Shown here piece after piece: positions 45,526 to 54,803 of a DNA stretch of 64,000 nt. A model generated the notes under the pieces. That model had not been told where the DNA came from, made no database searches, and was given only the letters and a program-made list of their open reading frames with translations. The translations under genes were made by a program, and so were the position numbers. The stretch's first letter is position 1. Every line of letters starts with the position of its first letter. This DNA is from Gp6-AA40 sp963741135 (GTDB lineage: Bacteria; Acidobacteriota; Vicinamibacteria; Vicinamibacterales; UBA2999), in assembly GCA_963741135.1 (NCBI GenBank), contig CAVUHC010000007.1, forward strand, positions 806,001-870,000, read 5' to 3'.

Positions 45526-46356
45526 ATGCGCAATCTGCTGGTGGTCGTCGGGGTTCTGGCTGTGGTACTTCCGCTGCTGTCCGGGCCGCTTGCCGCAGCG
45601 CAGGAGCAGGCGCAAGGTCAGCGGGACGGAGCAGGAAATCCTATCGGTGTCCTCGGTCCGGTCAACGCGTTGGGCCAAGAGGTCAAGCGACCGCCTGCGC
45701 CGACTGGGCCGCCGCCTCGCCTGCCTGACGGGACGATCGATCTGGGGGACGGCGGCTGGGTCGCCGTGCCGGGCGGGGGCGACAGCATCGCGCAGCGATT
45801 GAGCCGCGGCGAGGAACTGCCGCTGCTGCCTGCCGCGAAGGCGCTCATGGCATCTCGCCAACTCACTGATGATCCTGTCAACTGGTGCCTGCCGCTGGGT
45901 CTGCTGCGGACCAGTCCGTATCCGTTCCGATTCATCCAGAACTACACGCACAAGAAGCCAACGCACATGTACATCCTGTCCGAGTGGATGGGCTCGTTCC
46001 GCCAGGTCTTTCTGGACGGCCGCAAGCATCCCTCCGAACTCGAGCCAACCTGGTTCGGTCATTCCATCGGCTGGTACGAGAACGATACCCTCGTCATCGA
46101 CACAGTCGGGTTCAACGACAAGTTCTGGTTCGATCGACGAGCGACGCCACATACCACGCAACTGCACACGATCGAGCGATGGACGCGGCTAGATGCGGGC
46201 CATCTGGTGCGTGAGGTGACCATCGATGATCCGGGTGCCTACTCGCGGCCGTTTACGGTGACCTATCAGGCAACGCTGGTGCAACCGGGCGACGAGCTGA
46301 TGGAATACGTCTGCCAGGAGAACAATCAGTACGGGTTTGGCAGCGGAGTGAGATAG
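45526..46356 (+). CDS. Secreted hypothetical protein related to the PDLSG family
   Basis: ATG preceded by GGGAGG. Signal peptide (LLVVVGVLAVVLPLLSGPLAAA), a Pro/Gly-rich linker, then the family core: FRFIQNYTHKKPTHMYILSE, FGHSIGWYENDTLVIDTVGF and NDKFWFDRRATPHTTQLHTI, ending with ERW.RLDAGHLVREVTIDDP. The H(S/W)xGWYExDTLVxDTVGFND pattern matches the protein at 195-1090, but the N-terminal PDLSG.W segment is absent here. 276 residues, complete. Function unknown; frequent in acidobacteria as secreted or periplasmic proteins. Confidence 0.8.
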   Translation: MRNLLVVVGVLAVVLPLLSGPLAAAQEQAQGQRDGAGNPIGVLGPVNALGQEVKRPPAPTGPPPRLPDGTIDLGDGGWVAVPGGGDSIAQRLSRGEELPLLPAAKALMASRQLTDDPVNWCLPLGLLRTSPYPFRFIQNYTHKKPTHMYILSEWMGSFRQVFLDGRKHPSELEPTWFGHSIGWYENDTLVIDTVGFNDKFWFDRRATPHTTQLHTIERWTRLDAGHLVREVTIDDPGAYSRPFTVTYQATLVQPGDELMEYVCQENNQYGFGSGVR

Positions 46357-46510
46357 CGGCGCCGAAGGTGCCTGGAGTGCAACGCGACGAAACAGCTCCT
46401 GTCTCGGCGACGGCGTTATCCACCCGCCCGCCCCTGCGGCAGGACTTCAGAAAATGCGCCGTGACCGTCACTGTTCCGACATGATGATGCGACGTGCCAG
46501 GGAGATGACG

Positions 46511-47903
46511 ATGGGATACGTGAAAATCGAAGCGATTGCGTTGTTGCTGGCCGCGTTCCTGCCGGCCGCCGCTTATTCCCAGTCGAGGCAGCTTCCACCG
46601 GGCGCGTTCGCAGAGAACGTTGAGTTCATCAGCTTTACCGATCTGAACGGTCATATCCCGTTCAAGATGTCGATCCATCAGGCCAATGGCCGCTGGTACA
46701 TGTACGCCGGCGCACAGGACGACCGCGGGTGGAGCGTGCTCGACATCACGAATCCGGCCTCACCCACGGTCGTGAACTGGATTCCCGGTCCGAAGAACAC
46801 TCGCACGGTTCAGGTCGAGATCGCGGAGGGCAAAATGATCACCGCGCTCGAAAAGTCGCAGAGGGGCGGGGATACCGATCCGAACGCGCCCTATGACGAG
46901 GGAGTGCTGATTTGGAGCCTGGAGGATCCCGTTCATCCCAAGGTACTGGGCCAGGTACAAGACTGGGGGCCTCGGCACGCACCGCAACGCGTATTTCGGC
47001 GGTCGCTACATGCACCTGGCCGCGGCCATGAGAGGCTATGCGGGAAACATCTACGTGATCGTGGACATCAGCAATCCCGCCAAGCCGATGGAAGTGGCGC
47101 GGTGGGCTCCCCCGGAACTCAAGCTGGCCGATCCTAACGCGCAGAATACAGCGTGGCCGCACGGATATGGGCTGCATGGACCGCCGATGGTCGTGGGAAA
47201 CCTGGTCTATTTAGGTTTCGACTCCCAGTTGGTGGTACTCGACATCAGCGACATACGCCATCCAAAGCAAATCGGCTCGCTGCGCTTCGATCCTCCGTAC
47301 CACGCGCTGTTCGCCGTCCACACTGTCCTGCCGTTCCCAGGCCGGCAGATTGCTCTCACGAATTCGGAAGGGGGATGCGCGGACGGGCCCTCGCAGGCGT
47401 CGTTCGTCGACATTGCGGATCCGTCCAAGATGAAGCTGTTGTCGTTCTTCCCGGTCCCGCAGCCTCCCCCCGGCGCACCGTACTCGAACTTCTGCGAGCG
47501 AAGTACTGGCTTCGGCGTGCACAACGTCAACATGTTGTTCCACAACCCTCTCGTCGATCGATCCGACAACATCGTATATATGACGTACACCAATGCGGGT
47601 CTGCGGGTGTTTGACGTCTCCGACGCCCGCTTGCCACGTGAAATCGGCTACTTCGTTCCTCCCAATCCCAAGACGGAGGCCGGCGCGCCTGCCGGAGGGG
47701 AGGGGAGCGTCTCCAATGGCGCCGACGTCATCGTCGACACGCGCGGTTACGTTTACATGTCGGACCGCAGTCAGGGCATCTGGGTGCTTCGCTATACCGG
47801 CCCGAAACCCAAGCTGGCGAAGCCGGTGGTGCGGTACCCGCTAGCGGAAACCCGGATCAAACAGGAGGAAGCCGAACGGCGGCGACGCGCGGCCGGTCGC
47901 TAG
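46511..47903 (+). CDS. Secreted LVIVD-repeat beta-propeller, one frameshift
   Basis: ATG 46511 with GGGAG upstream, signal peptide (IEAIALLLAAFLPAAAYS). LVIVD-type blades: VLDITNPASPTVVNWIPG, YVIVDISNPAKPMEVARW, LVVLDISDIRHPKQIGSLR and LRVFDVSDARLPREIGYF, with GYVYMSDRSQGIWVLRY at the end. A frameshift near 46970 separates QVQDWG from THRNAYFGGRYMHLAAAMRG. About 463 residues joined. Related to the lipoprotein at 60557-62077. Such propellers are extracytoplasmic scaffolds or binding proteins of unknown ligand. Confidence 0.82.
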
Positions 47904-48021
47904 CTTGGGTTTGTCTGCGGGCCGCACATCGTGCAGTCGCCATTGACGCTGGTGACAAGCACATCGGAGCAGCTAACATCAACGGCTGGGGAGCACGTGC
48001 TTCTTCGGGAGCATCCGTTCA

Positions 48022-48243
48022 TCATCGCTGATCGGGTCCTGACAACATCTGGACGGGAATCGGACGATGCGCTCGACGGTGCCGTTCCTCGTACTTCTTC
48101 TCGCCTCCGCCATCCTGCTGGCCGGAATAGTGAGGATGCGCTTCGACGTCAGATTCCAGCGTCTTGGTAGTAACGCGAGCTTCTGACGCGGACACGATGA
48201 CCGCCCTCTTGTGATCGATCCAAACGCCCACGGTGAGTTTCAT
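48022..48243 (-). CDS. Hypothetical protein, probable N-terminal fragment
   Basis: MKLTVGVWIDHKRAVIVSAS, then KTLESDVEAHPHYSGQQDGG and KKYEERHRR resemble the beginning of small acidobacterial and proteobacterial proteins that start VG.WIDHR.AV.V, but those continue much further. Here the frame ends at 73 residues after RRAHRPIPVQ, which looks unrelated. A truncated or frameshifted gene; function unknown. Confidence 0.45.
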   Translation of the reverse strand: MKLTVGVWIDHKRAVIVSASEARVTTKTLESDVEAHPHYSGQQDGGGEKKYEERHRRAHRPIPVQMLSGPDQR

Positions 48244-48276
48244 AGCACCTCGGAAATGCGGTCTGCGCGCGAACGC

Positions 48277-48531
48277 CTACTTCTGCTTCTCGACAACCAC
48301 GCGCCCCGCGGGATTCAGGTACACGCGATACCTGTTCTCGTCCTTACACGCCGCAAGGAAGTCGTTCTCGGCCTGTACCGTGACAGCGACGACCTGGCCG
48401 CACGGCAATCCGTGGAGCGCGATCACCGCCGTCAGGTCCTTCTTGAGTTCCTCGTCGTCGGCAAACGACAGCACGGCGAATAGCGCCACTACAACAAGCG
48501 ATCGGGCCAGTGCCACAGTGAGTGTGTTCAT
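48277..48531 (-). CDS. Small secreted hypothetical protein
   Basis: 84 residues with a signal peptide (ALARSLVVVALFAVLSFA). The mature part includes HGLPCGQVVAVTVQAENDFL and AACKDENRYRVYLNPAGRVV, a Cys pair in a short beta-rich domain that recurs in acidobacterial genomes. ATG 48531 overlaps the stop of the upstream lipoprotein gene as ATGA, so they are coexpressed. Confidence 0.7.
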   Translation of the reverse strand: MNTLTVALARSLVVVALFAVLSFADDEELKKDLTAVIALHGLPCGQVVAVTVQAENDFLAACKDENRYRVYLNPAGRVVVEKQK

Positions 48532-48837
48532 GGGTTCTCCCGCATTCGGCTCTGGAGGGTTGCGAACGTCGTCGGGTCCGCGAGCAGGCCCCAGATCGCC
48601 TCACGCGACGACACGATGTCGGACGCGAGCTTCTCGTCCTTGTCCTGGAGCAGCGATAGCACCTTCATCATCAGGTTCGGCTGGCGGCGTCGCCGGCGCT
48701 GCTCGCTCGGCCGGAAGCTGCCGTGCGTCCGCTTGCGTCACGGCGATCTGAGGCGCTGAGGCCGGGGGAGCAGACGCGGCCCGAGTGCAGCCGACCGTGA
48801 GCAGCAACAGCAGTACAACCGCGTACTGGACCTGCAT
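48528..48837 (-). CDS. Small lipoprotein, frameshifted
   Basis: Starts at ATG 48837 with MQVQYAVVLLLLLTVGC, a lipoprotein signal with lipobox TVGC, then an Ala/Pro-rich linker. After a one-base shift near 48685 the frame reads MMKVLSLLQDKDEKLASDIV and EAIWGLLADPTTFATLQSRM, ending at 48528 and overlapping the next start. About 102 residues. Unknown function; part of a group of four small envelope genes. Confidence 0.6.
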
Positions 48838-48856
48838 CGCGGGTCCTCCGTCTGAC

Positions 48857-49081
48857 CTAGGTCGTCGTCTTGCTTCCGAGAAGCAGGATGCCGCCGCCAA
48901 TCACAATCGCTCCCACGCCAGCCCACACCGGGATGTTGACCGTCTCCTTGTCTTTCACCGACAGCTCGATCGGTCCCAGCTTGGCCTCATGAGTGTCCTT
49001 CGTGTAGGTGAAGCCGCCGTACATCAATCCTAGGATGCCGGCCACGATGAGGACGATTGCCGCAAGCTTGACTGTGTTCAT
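48857..49081 (-). CDS. Small two-helix membrane protein (DUF3185-like)
   Basis: 74 residues: helix LAAIVLIVAGILGLMYGGFT, a loop with TKDTHEAKLGPIELSVKDKE, then helix VPVWAGVGAIVIGGGILLLG-like (IPVWAGVGAIVIGGGILLL). This layout is common for short membrane proteins often annotated DUF3185 or hypothetical. It precedes the lipoprotein gene with a gap of 19 bases. Confidence 0.7.
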   Translation of the reverse strand: MNTVKLAAIVLIVAGILGLMYGGFTYTKDTHEAKLGPIELSVKDKETVNIPVWAGVGAIVIGGGILLLGSKTTT

Positions 49082-49533
49082 CTCGTTTGCTCCTACAAGA
49101 GGAGTTGCCTCCTGCGTCTTTCTGGCGACTTCGTTTGCAATACCTTCGCCGTGCAGTAAAGGGCTGTTCGTGAGGTCACCGGTTACGCGAGAAGCGGAAC
49201 TTTTTCACGCGGGTGCGGAAAAGTGCAGCGGACGCCGGCTGGCCCGCATCAACAGTGCGCCGCCTGCCTCGCAAGCCGAGGAGGTACGCCGCTTGCGTTT
49301 CTCACCAGATGAGAGCCGCTGATGCAGTCCCAGGAACACCGCCCGTTGAATGTGCGCGCCCCACTCGAGTTGACAAGAACGCCCTTCGCAATCGCCCGTT
49401 ATCTAGGGGTCGTCACGGCGAGGCACACACGTCCCGCTCTCAATGTGTATGACGCTTTCGCAGGCGTCGCCCTGGAGGAAAAGCGTCGCTCGCATTCCGT
49501 GACCTGAGCTCCGGTGACAAAGGAGAACCAATC
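49082..49533. other. Stretch without a convincing gene
   Basis: An open frame at 49322-49507 (RTPFAIARYLGVVTARHTR...) lacks a ribosome binding site and family resemblance. Otherwise nothing clear. Region between divergent small-gene groups. Confidence 0.35.
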
Positions 49534-49884
49534 ATGACCACACCCGCGCGTTTGTCTATCGCACTCCTCGGGGTGCTGCTCATCTCGGGCTGCGCCGCCC
49601 GCGTCGTGCGCATCGCCGAACTGAAGGATCAGCCAGCCAAGTACGGCAACCAGTCGGTGACCGTCAATGGGGTGGTGACTCGCAGCTGGGGAATCCCGCT
49701 TGTCCCGTTCCAGCTCTACAACGTGGACGACGGGTCCGGCGAGATCACGGTGACGTCGAGCGCCGGCCGCACCCTCGCCGAGGGAGCGCACGTGACGGTC
49801 AAGGGACGGCTCAACGAGGTTGCGGTGCTCGGCGGACGCTCGATCGGGCTGCACTTGCAGGAGGAGCAGCGAAAGATTCACTGA
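49534..49884 (+). CDS. OB-fold-like small lipoprotein
   Basis: ATG after AAGGAG. Lipoprotein signal with lipobox LISGC near residue 20. The mature domain reads RIAELKDQPAKYGNQSVTVN, GVVTRSWGIPLVPFQLYNVD, DGSGEITVTSSAGRTLAEGA and HVTVKGRLNEVAVLGGRSIG, the pattern of short OB-fold proteins (G.V........LF.V.DGTG.I.V). 116 residues. Ligand unknown. Confidence 0.75.
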   Translation: MTTPARLSIALLGVLLISGCAARVVRIAELKDQPAKYGNQSVTVNGVVTRSWGIPLVPFQLYNVDDGSGEITVTSSAGRTLAEGAHVTVKGRLNEVAVLGGRSIGLHLQEEQRKIH

Positions 49885-50142
49885 TTCTGAGGGCTTCACG
49901 ATCCTTTGACGTCCTGGGCGTGCTGGGCGTCCTGGACCGCTTCCCGTCTTCGCCGGTCTTCGCCACAGCCTGTCTTACCGCTTTCTTCACGCTGACCGTC
50001 AGGGGATCCAGTTCCTTCGTGAAGACTCGAACCGCCTTCTCGACTTCCTTCTCTGTGGCGTCCGGCGCACGCACAACGCCGCCAGCGCCATCGCGCAGAC
50101 GAGGACGATCCGCGCAGGTGCCGTGGCCGGGCGGCGTCTCAC
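49811..50142 (-). CDS. Small secreted hypothetical protein, frameshifted
   Basis: A GTG at 50142, overlapping the upstream stop as GTGA, opens a frame with a plausible signal peptide (RIVLVCAMALAALCV). After a shift near 50070 the next frame reads DATEKEVEKAVRVFTKELDP, LTVSVKKAVRQAVAKTGEDG. The end at 49811 overlaps the convergent lipoprotein gene, so the true stop may be earlier. Supported mainly by the signal peptide and operon position. Confidence 0.4.
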
Positions 50143-50534
50143 GACCCGCCCTCGTCATCGGCGCGGTCGCGCGTTCCGCGCCCGATGGCGCCACTCGCCT
50201 GGCGGAGCAGCGTAAACAATCCGTCCACGTATTCGATGTCTTCGCGGCGTCCCTCCGGTTGGTGCAGGTGGTAGTCGACGACCGCGGCGAGGATCAGCGC
50301 GGCCAGGCGCGGGTCTCCAGCCAGGATGAGGGATCTGGACAAGCCCGTGGAGCGCCATTCCCCTGCGGCCAGCGGCAGTCTGATCCAGGGCCCTCCGCGA
50401 TCGACGTAGAACTCACCATCGGCCTCGAACGACCGGAGCAACTGTCGAGACAACGCCCCGTCGGAGGCAAACTCCTCGAAGGGTTGCTGGAGCTCCCGAC
50501 GCACGGCAAGGCGCGCGCTCAATCCGCGAATCAT
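50139..50534 (-). CDS. Hypothetical protein
   Basis: 131 residues: QPFEEFASDGALSRQLLRSF, EADGEFYVDRGGPWIRLPLA and LILAGDPRLAALILAAVVDY, then LHQPEGRREDIEYVDGLFTL. No signal peptide or known motif. It lies directly downstream of the NlpC/P60-like gene, on the same strand with 27 bases between, so probably an operon. Confidence 0.55.
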   Translation of the reverse strand: MIRGLSARLAVRRELQQPFEEFASDGALSRQLLRSFEADGEFYVDRGGPWIRLPLAAGEWRSTGLSRSLILAGDPRLAALILAAVVDYHLHQPEGRREDIEYVDGLFTLLRQASGAIGRGTRDRADDEGGS

Positions 50535-50561
50535 CGACTGGAACTCCCGCTCCAGCGCGCG

Positions 50562-51675
50562 TCATTGCGCCTTCGAGCCCGCGAGCCTGGTCACCTCCGC
50601 CTGTTTCTCTCTTCTGATCTCCGACAGGCGCAGAAACACGCTCGCGTTCAGCGCCGAGAGCCGCGGCCATTCCGCGCCGTGCCGCGCCGAAGCCAGCGCG
50701 ACGCGAATCGCGTCCTGTCGCTGTCTGAGCCGGTGTTGCTGCACTGTCAGCTCGGCAGCCTTCGGCGATGTGAAATCCCTGGACGCGTCGAGCAGGTCGA
50801 ACGGGGAGATCACCTCGTGAAAGAACATGGCGCCCAGCGCGACCTCGCGGAAGCCGCCGAAGTGCCAGTACGGCGCAAATGCGATGTTTCTGTAGGTGTT
50901 CTCCATCGGGAACAGCACGGCGCCGCTCCTGCTGAACGTCCCGGGAATCTGCGCGTATCGGCGCACGCGGAGGGGCAGTTCGGGATGCGCCAGCGCGCGG
51001 TGTACGAGCGCCTTGGCGAGTCCCTTGGGCGTCTGCATGGTGATCCCGCTCGTGCGATCGCCGGTGGCGTTCGGCAGGACGAGATCGAAGATGCCTTTGG
51101 CCTGGTCCGAGCAATTCTGATAGAAGAAATTGAATCGCGACTTGTTCGGCGCCGCATTGTATTCGGCGATGATGGCGGCATCGTCGGCGGGCGTGGTCTG
51201 GACCGAGAAGACGTAGATACTTCTGTCGAAGCGCGTGGCGAGGGCCGCCTTCCATTGCCCTTCCGGGACCGCACCGTCAGTGGTCGTGATCGCGCGCGAG
51301 AATACCGGAACGAACGCGTAGCGTTCGAGCGCCTTCTGCAGCTTGCGCGTTCCAATCAGCGGAGCGAGAGGGCGATCCGAAACCGTGGAGGTATTCCTCG
51401 AATGGCACGATCGCCCAATCGTAGTCCTCGTTTTCGCTGAGCCTCGAGGACCGAATCACGACGCCTCCGCTTTCCCCTGGACCACACACACGCATCCTGA
51501 TCGGGCTTCCGTCCGGGCAGATGTTGGAGAAGTACGTACCGGCATGCCCGACGCGTGTAAAGAAGCCGAGTGCACTGACGGGTTCGAGCACGATCACGCC
51601 AATGTCGGCGCGGGCCTGGCTCGCGGCCGCCAGCACGAAACTAATGACCAGGAGAAGCTGGCAGGTGTTGCTCAT
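50562..51675 (-). CDS. Secreted protein resembling permuted NlpC/P60 enzymes, one frameshift
   Basis: Signal peptide (QLLLVISFVLAAASQARA) at 51675. The N-terminal part has GFFTRVGHAGTYFSNICPDG and WAIVPFEEYLHGF. After a shift near 51360 the protein has GAVPEGQWKAALATRFDRSI, FNFFYQNCSDQAKGIFDLVL, then TSGITMQTPKGLAKALVHRA and an end at 50562. A His in GHAG upstream and a Cys in NCSD downstream match the order of circularly permuted NlpC/P60-type (LRAT/DUF4105-like) cysteine enzymes; this is my inference. About 370 residues. Probably acts on an amide or ester in the periplasm. Confidence 0.6.
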
Positions 51676-51706
51676 GACACACCCGCTCCAGCGAGCCGCC
51701 TCGTGG

Positions 51707-51856
51707 TCACACGAGGCGGCGGCCGCTCACCAACCCGGCCAGGAACAATACGAGCGCGACCACCAGCAGGAGGTGGACGAATGCGCCGATGGCATAACCG
51801 CCCACGAACCCGAGCAGCCACAGGATCAACAGAATTACCGCGATGGTGTACAGCAT
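51707..51856 (-). CDS. lmo0937-family tiny membrane protein
   Basis: 49 residues: MLYTIAVILLILWLLGFVGG, YAIGAFVHLLLVVALVLFLA then GLVSGRRL. This is the two-helix lmo0937/DUF5670 type (ML.TIAVILL.LWLLG...G..IH.LLV.A). GGAGAAC precedes the ATG. Role unknown; often stress-associated in other bacteria. Confidence 0.85.
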   Translation of the reverse strand: MLYTIAVILLILWLLGFVGGYAIGAFVHLLLVVALVLFLAGLVSGRRLV

Positions 51857-52359
51857 CAGTGTTCTCCTTCCGCGTGGAGGTTGTGCATGTGGCATACCGG
51901 ACCGAAGCGGCGATGGACCTTGTTGTTCATGTCCGGGGGCGCGCGCAGGCTGGGATCCCTAGGAATATTCGCCCAGGCCGGGGGAATATTCCGGGCGGCG
52001 CATCTGCAAATGCCGCGTTCGAGAGGAAATGGTCGTTCTTCTGGCGCATCGGGCTCGGCGCGGCCGTAGCCGTACGCCGGTTAACCGAGAGACGGACGCA
52101 CACCGAGGAGTTCCAGATGCGGGTTGCGGTTGCCCGGTGGCCGTGTGCATTTGTGCAGCCGGCGTCCCTCCAGGTCGCTGGGTTTCGTTTTCGAGGTCAC
52201 CATGCGAAATTCTCCTCAGGTCCGCGAGTAATTCCGCGGCAGACGATGAAGGCGTTGGCGAGAGTCGCCGTTTCACTGAGCGCGATCGCAGGCAGAACCG
52301 ATCTGGGTGGACGAGTTTTTCTTGGCGTGGGCTTTGCCACACCGTGATGGGAGGCCAAA
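51857..52359. other. Stretch without a convincing gene
   Basis: Long frames exist on both strands but have no recognisable motifs or ribosome binding sites. Probably regulatory or decayed sequence. Confidence 0.35.
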
Positions 52360-52761
52360 ATGCTCAATTCATGTGGTGAGCCTGGCGCTGCAAGCGATGT
52401 GTCCGATTACGGCGATGACGCTTTGTCAGCGCCCCAGTTCGCGGTCGCACCGCAGAACGGCACGATCGAGGGCATCGACTTGCGCTCCCTTCCGCCAGGT
52501 ACCAACGTCGTTGTCAACACTCGGAACTCACGCTATCGCTTCGTCATGCTTGACGGAAGCGGCTGGAATGCGCTGGTTCAGGGTGGTCGCCGCTTCCCGC
52601 AAGAGACCACAGCGTGCTTCGAGGGCTCAACCCTTGACGGAAGTGCGTTGAAGATTGGCTGGATTGGTGTCGGCGAGTTTCTGAGGATTTCGGCCAGCGG
52701 CAAACGAATCCTCACTTCACGTGTTTCCTCGATCAGGGTCGTTGTTGCTTCGGCCCGGTGA
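52360..52761 (+). CDS. Hypothetical protein
   Basis: ATG with GGGAGG upstream. 133 residues: GIDLRSLPPGTNVVVNTRNS, RYRFVMLDGSGWNALVQGGR, FPQETTACFEGSTLDGSALK and IGWIGVGEFLRISASGKRIL. The (V)(N/D)TRNS.YR......V.GG..FP....A...G....GS.LK.GWI..G pattern recurs in soil bacteria as a short hypothetical family; no known function. Confidence 0.65.
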   Translation: MLNSCGEPGAASDVSDYGDDALSAPQFAVAPQNGTIEGIDLRSLPPGTNVVVNTRNSRYRFVMLDGSGWNALVQGGRRFPQETTACFEGSTLDGSALKIGWIGVGEFLRISASGKRILTSRVSSIRVVVASAR

Positions 52762-53145
52762 TGCGGGCAGTATTCTCGGGCGTCACATCAGGCGAGTGCA
52801 TCAACTGGAGAAGATGAACGGGACTAGAACGCCGTGAACAATCAGTGAACAATCCGTTCCCGACCATCAGGAAACAGCAGGATTCCATCCGATCTAAAGA
52901 CGAAGAACCAACAAGATAGCCAACCTGCATCGCGGGTGCTTCATCGGACTCCAAGTGGCGCTCGCATCGCCGCGACCGCGATCCTCGGTGGTCTGCGTCA
53001 CGAGTATCTGCTCGAGACGAAGGCCGCATAAAACAACTCGAACGCGGTGCGACGATTTGCGTGGCCACCGCGGCCGCCGCCGCGAGCACGACGAGCGGCA
53101 GCAGCGCCATCGTGCTCGCAGGATCCTGTTCGCCGCTGGAGACCC
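52762..53145. other. Stretch without a convincing gene, left flank of the tRNA-fragment zone
   Basis: No ORF with motif or ribosome binding site on either strand. It ends at the tRNA-Gly 3' half. Confidence 0.35.
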
Positions 53146-53195
53146 TCGGCCTTCCAAGCCGGGGGGCGAAGGTTCGAGTCCTTCCGGGCGCGCCA
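53146..53195 (+). pseudogene. tRNA-Gly (UCC) 3'-half fragment
   Basis: Anticodon arm TCGGC-CTTCCAA-GCCGG (anticodon TCC), T arm GAAGG-TTCGAGT-CCTTC, acceptor 3' strand CGGGCGC, discriminator G and CCA. The matching 5' acceptor (GCGCCCG) and a D arm are absent upstream, so it is a half gene. It parallels the tRNA-Lys halves in this zone. Confidence 0.75.
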
Positions 53196-53340
53196 ACTCG
53201 CGTTCGCGCGTTGGCCACGCGCGGATCCGTCGCTAGCCGTCAGCGTCCGTCGCTCCGCTCGATGCGAGCATGATCGAGTCCTTGGCCCGCCGAAGCGATG
53301 ACAACTTGTCGCATGCGAAGGCGGCCTTCGGGGCGCGCCA
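53196..53340. repeat. About 145-bp unit between two tRNA-Gly 3' ends
   Basis: Runs from just after the CCA of the tRNA-Gly half to a second copy of its end, CCTTCGGGGCGCGCCA (53325-53340), which differs at one base from 53180-53195. The filler has TTCGCGCGTTGG-like and CGTCGCTCCGCTCGATGCGA segments and small inverted repeats, no ORF. Organisation is the same as the tRNA-Lys-bounded units. Confidence 0.7.
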
Positions 53341-53555
53341 ACTTCCGACATCATGACCGCGCAGCCAGTGCAAGCAAGCGATTGTGCGGGCTCGGATACC
53401 GTCCACCACGGTTACCTCAAGAACTCGAGTTCGTAAGACACAATCTCCGTCGTAGTTATCTCTTTGTCACATCCGTGACCTACTTGCGACCCCACTTGGC
53501 ATCGCACCTAGACACGCACCGCCGCACCGTCGCATTTCACAACGATTGCACTCAT

Positions 53556-54803
53556 CTACCGCGCGCCCGTGAGGACCGGCGCAAACCTCTGGATCCGCTT
53601 GCCGAAGTCGACTTCGCCGACATAGATATTGCCGAACGTATCGATCCCGATGGCGTTCGGAAAGGTCATCTGACCGGCCAGACGGCCGCTTCCGCCAAAG
53701 TACCCGAGCGTCTTGCCGCTCTGGCGCTCCACGGTCCAGACGACGTCGTTGTGCGCGTCGGCCACGAATAGATACTTCTGCTGCGGGTCCTTGGAGATGA
53801 TCATCTTGTACGTCGTGCCACAGATGGACTGGGTGAACGTGCCGACGATTTGCACCGGTGGGGCTTTGATCCCCGCGTCCAGCCCACCGCAGCCGCCGCG
53901 CTGCGCGGGTGAATTCGGCGACACGTAAATGTCCTGCAGCCACTTCCCCTCCGTGGTGAAGACCTGGATGCGGTTCTGGCCGCGCTCGCCGATGTAGACG
54001 CGCCGATCTTTCGAGATCTCGACGAAGTGCAGCGTCGGGACGAAATTCTTTTCTTCCGGAGGCGGACCGCCAGTCCACTTGTAGCCCGCGATCGGACCGT
54101 TCTCAATCTCGCTCAGCGGCATCCCGTGGCCACCCCAGCCGCGCTTGTAGGCGCCAGTTGACGCGTCGTATATCTGCACGCGCTTCTGATTGATGATGTA
54201 CAGCTCGTTGGCCACCTCGTCGAGCTGGAAGCGGCCCTTATTGATGATGTAGCGCGTCTCCTGATTGTTCTCCGGCATCTTGGCCGCCTCGGGCGGTGGA
54301 CGATGGTCGAAGTCCCAAACGAGCTTCCCGTCGCGCGTGAACTTCAGGATGCTGTCCTCATTGGCTTCGCCGCTGACCCATACGAACCCTTTCGTATCGA
54401 CGACCACGGTCTGCAACTGGACCGGCCACTTCGGGTGATAGCCGGGGCCGCCCCATGCGTGAACGACGTTACCCTGCTGGTCGGCTTCGATGAGCTCAGG
54501 TCCACGCACACAGCAGAGCGCGGGCGAGGGGTTCCCCTCGGCCGTCAACTCGATGGGGAGGGCGGACCGACCGCGGTTGAGGAACCAGACGTGGTCCATG
54601 TGGTCGACAAAGATCCCCACGACCTGCTGCATGCTCCACTTGTTCGGCAGCGGCTTGGGCCAGAACGGGTCAACGCGGTACTGCGGTGCCCCGTTCTCCA
54701 TTGCCTGTTTCGGGACTACCTGCGCGTGACTGACGCCGCTCGTAGCAAGCGTCGCAATGGCGCACAGAACAACGACTCCTGCACATACTTGGGTCTTGGT
54801 CAT
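53556..54803 (-). CDS. Secreted NHL-repeat beta-propeller protein
   Basis: ATG 54803 preceded by GGAGGAT. Signal peptide (VCAGVVVLCAIATLATSGVSHA), then AMENGAPQYRVDPFWPKPLP, NKWSMQQVVGIFVDHMDHVW and FLNRGRSALPIEL. NHL blades: VVVDTKGFVWVSGEANEDSI, LKFTRDGKLVWDFDHRPPP, VEISKDRRVYIGERGQNRIQ, VFTTEGKWLQDIYVSP and IGIDTFGNIYVGEVDFGKRI. 415 residues. Similar architecture to 13672-14784, with an added N-terminal domain. Extracytoplasmic; ligand or enzyme activity unknown. Confidence 0.85.
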   Translation of the reverse strand: MTKTQVCAGVVVLCAIATLATSGVSHAQVVPKQAMENGAPQYRVDPFWPKPLPNKWSMQQVVGIFVDHMDHVWFLNRGRSALPIELTAEGNPSPALCCVRGPELIEADQQGNVVHAWGGPGYHPKWPVQLQTVVVDTKGFVWVSGEANEDSILKFTRDGKLVWDFDHRPPPEAAKMPENNQETRYIINKGRFQLDEVANELYIINQKRVQIYDASTGAYKRGWGGHGMPLSEIENGPIAGYKWTGGPPPEEKNFVPTLHFVEISKDRRVYIGERGQNRIQVFTTEGKWLQDIYVSPNSPAQRGGCGGLDAGIKAPPVQIVGTFTQSICGTTYKMIISKDPQQKYLFVADAHNDVVWTVERQSGKTLGYFGGSGRLAGQMTFPNAIGIDTFGNIYVGEVDFGKRIQRFAPVLTGAR

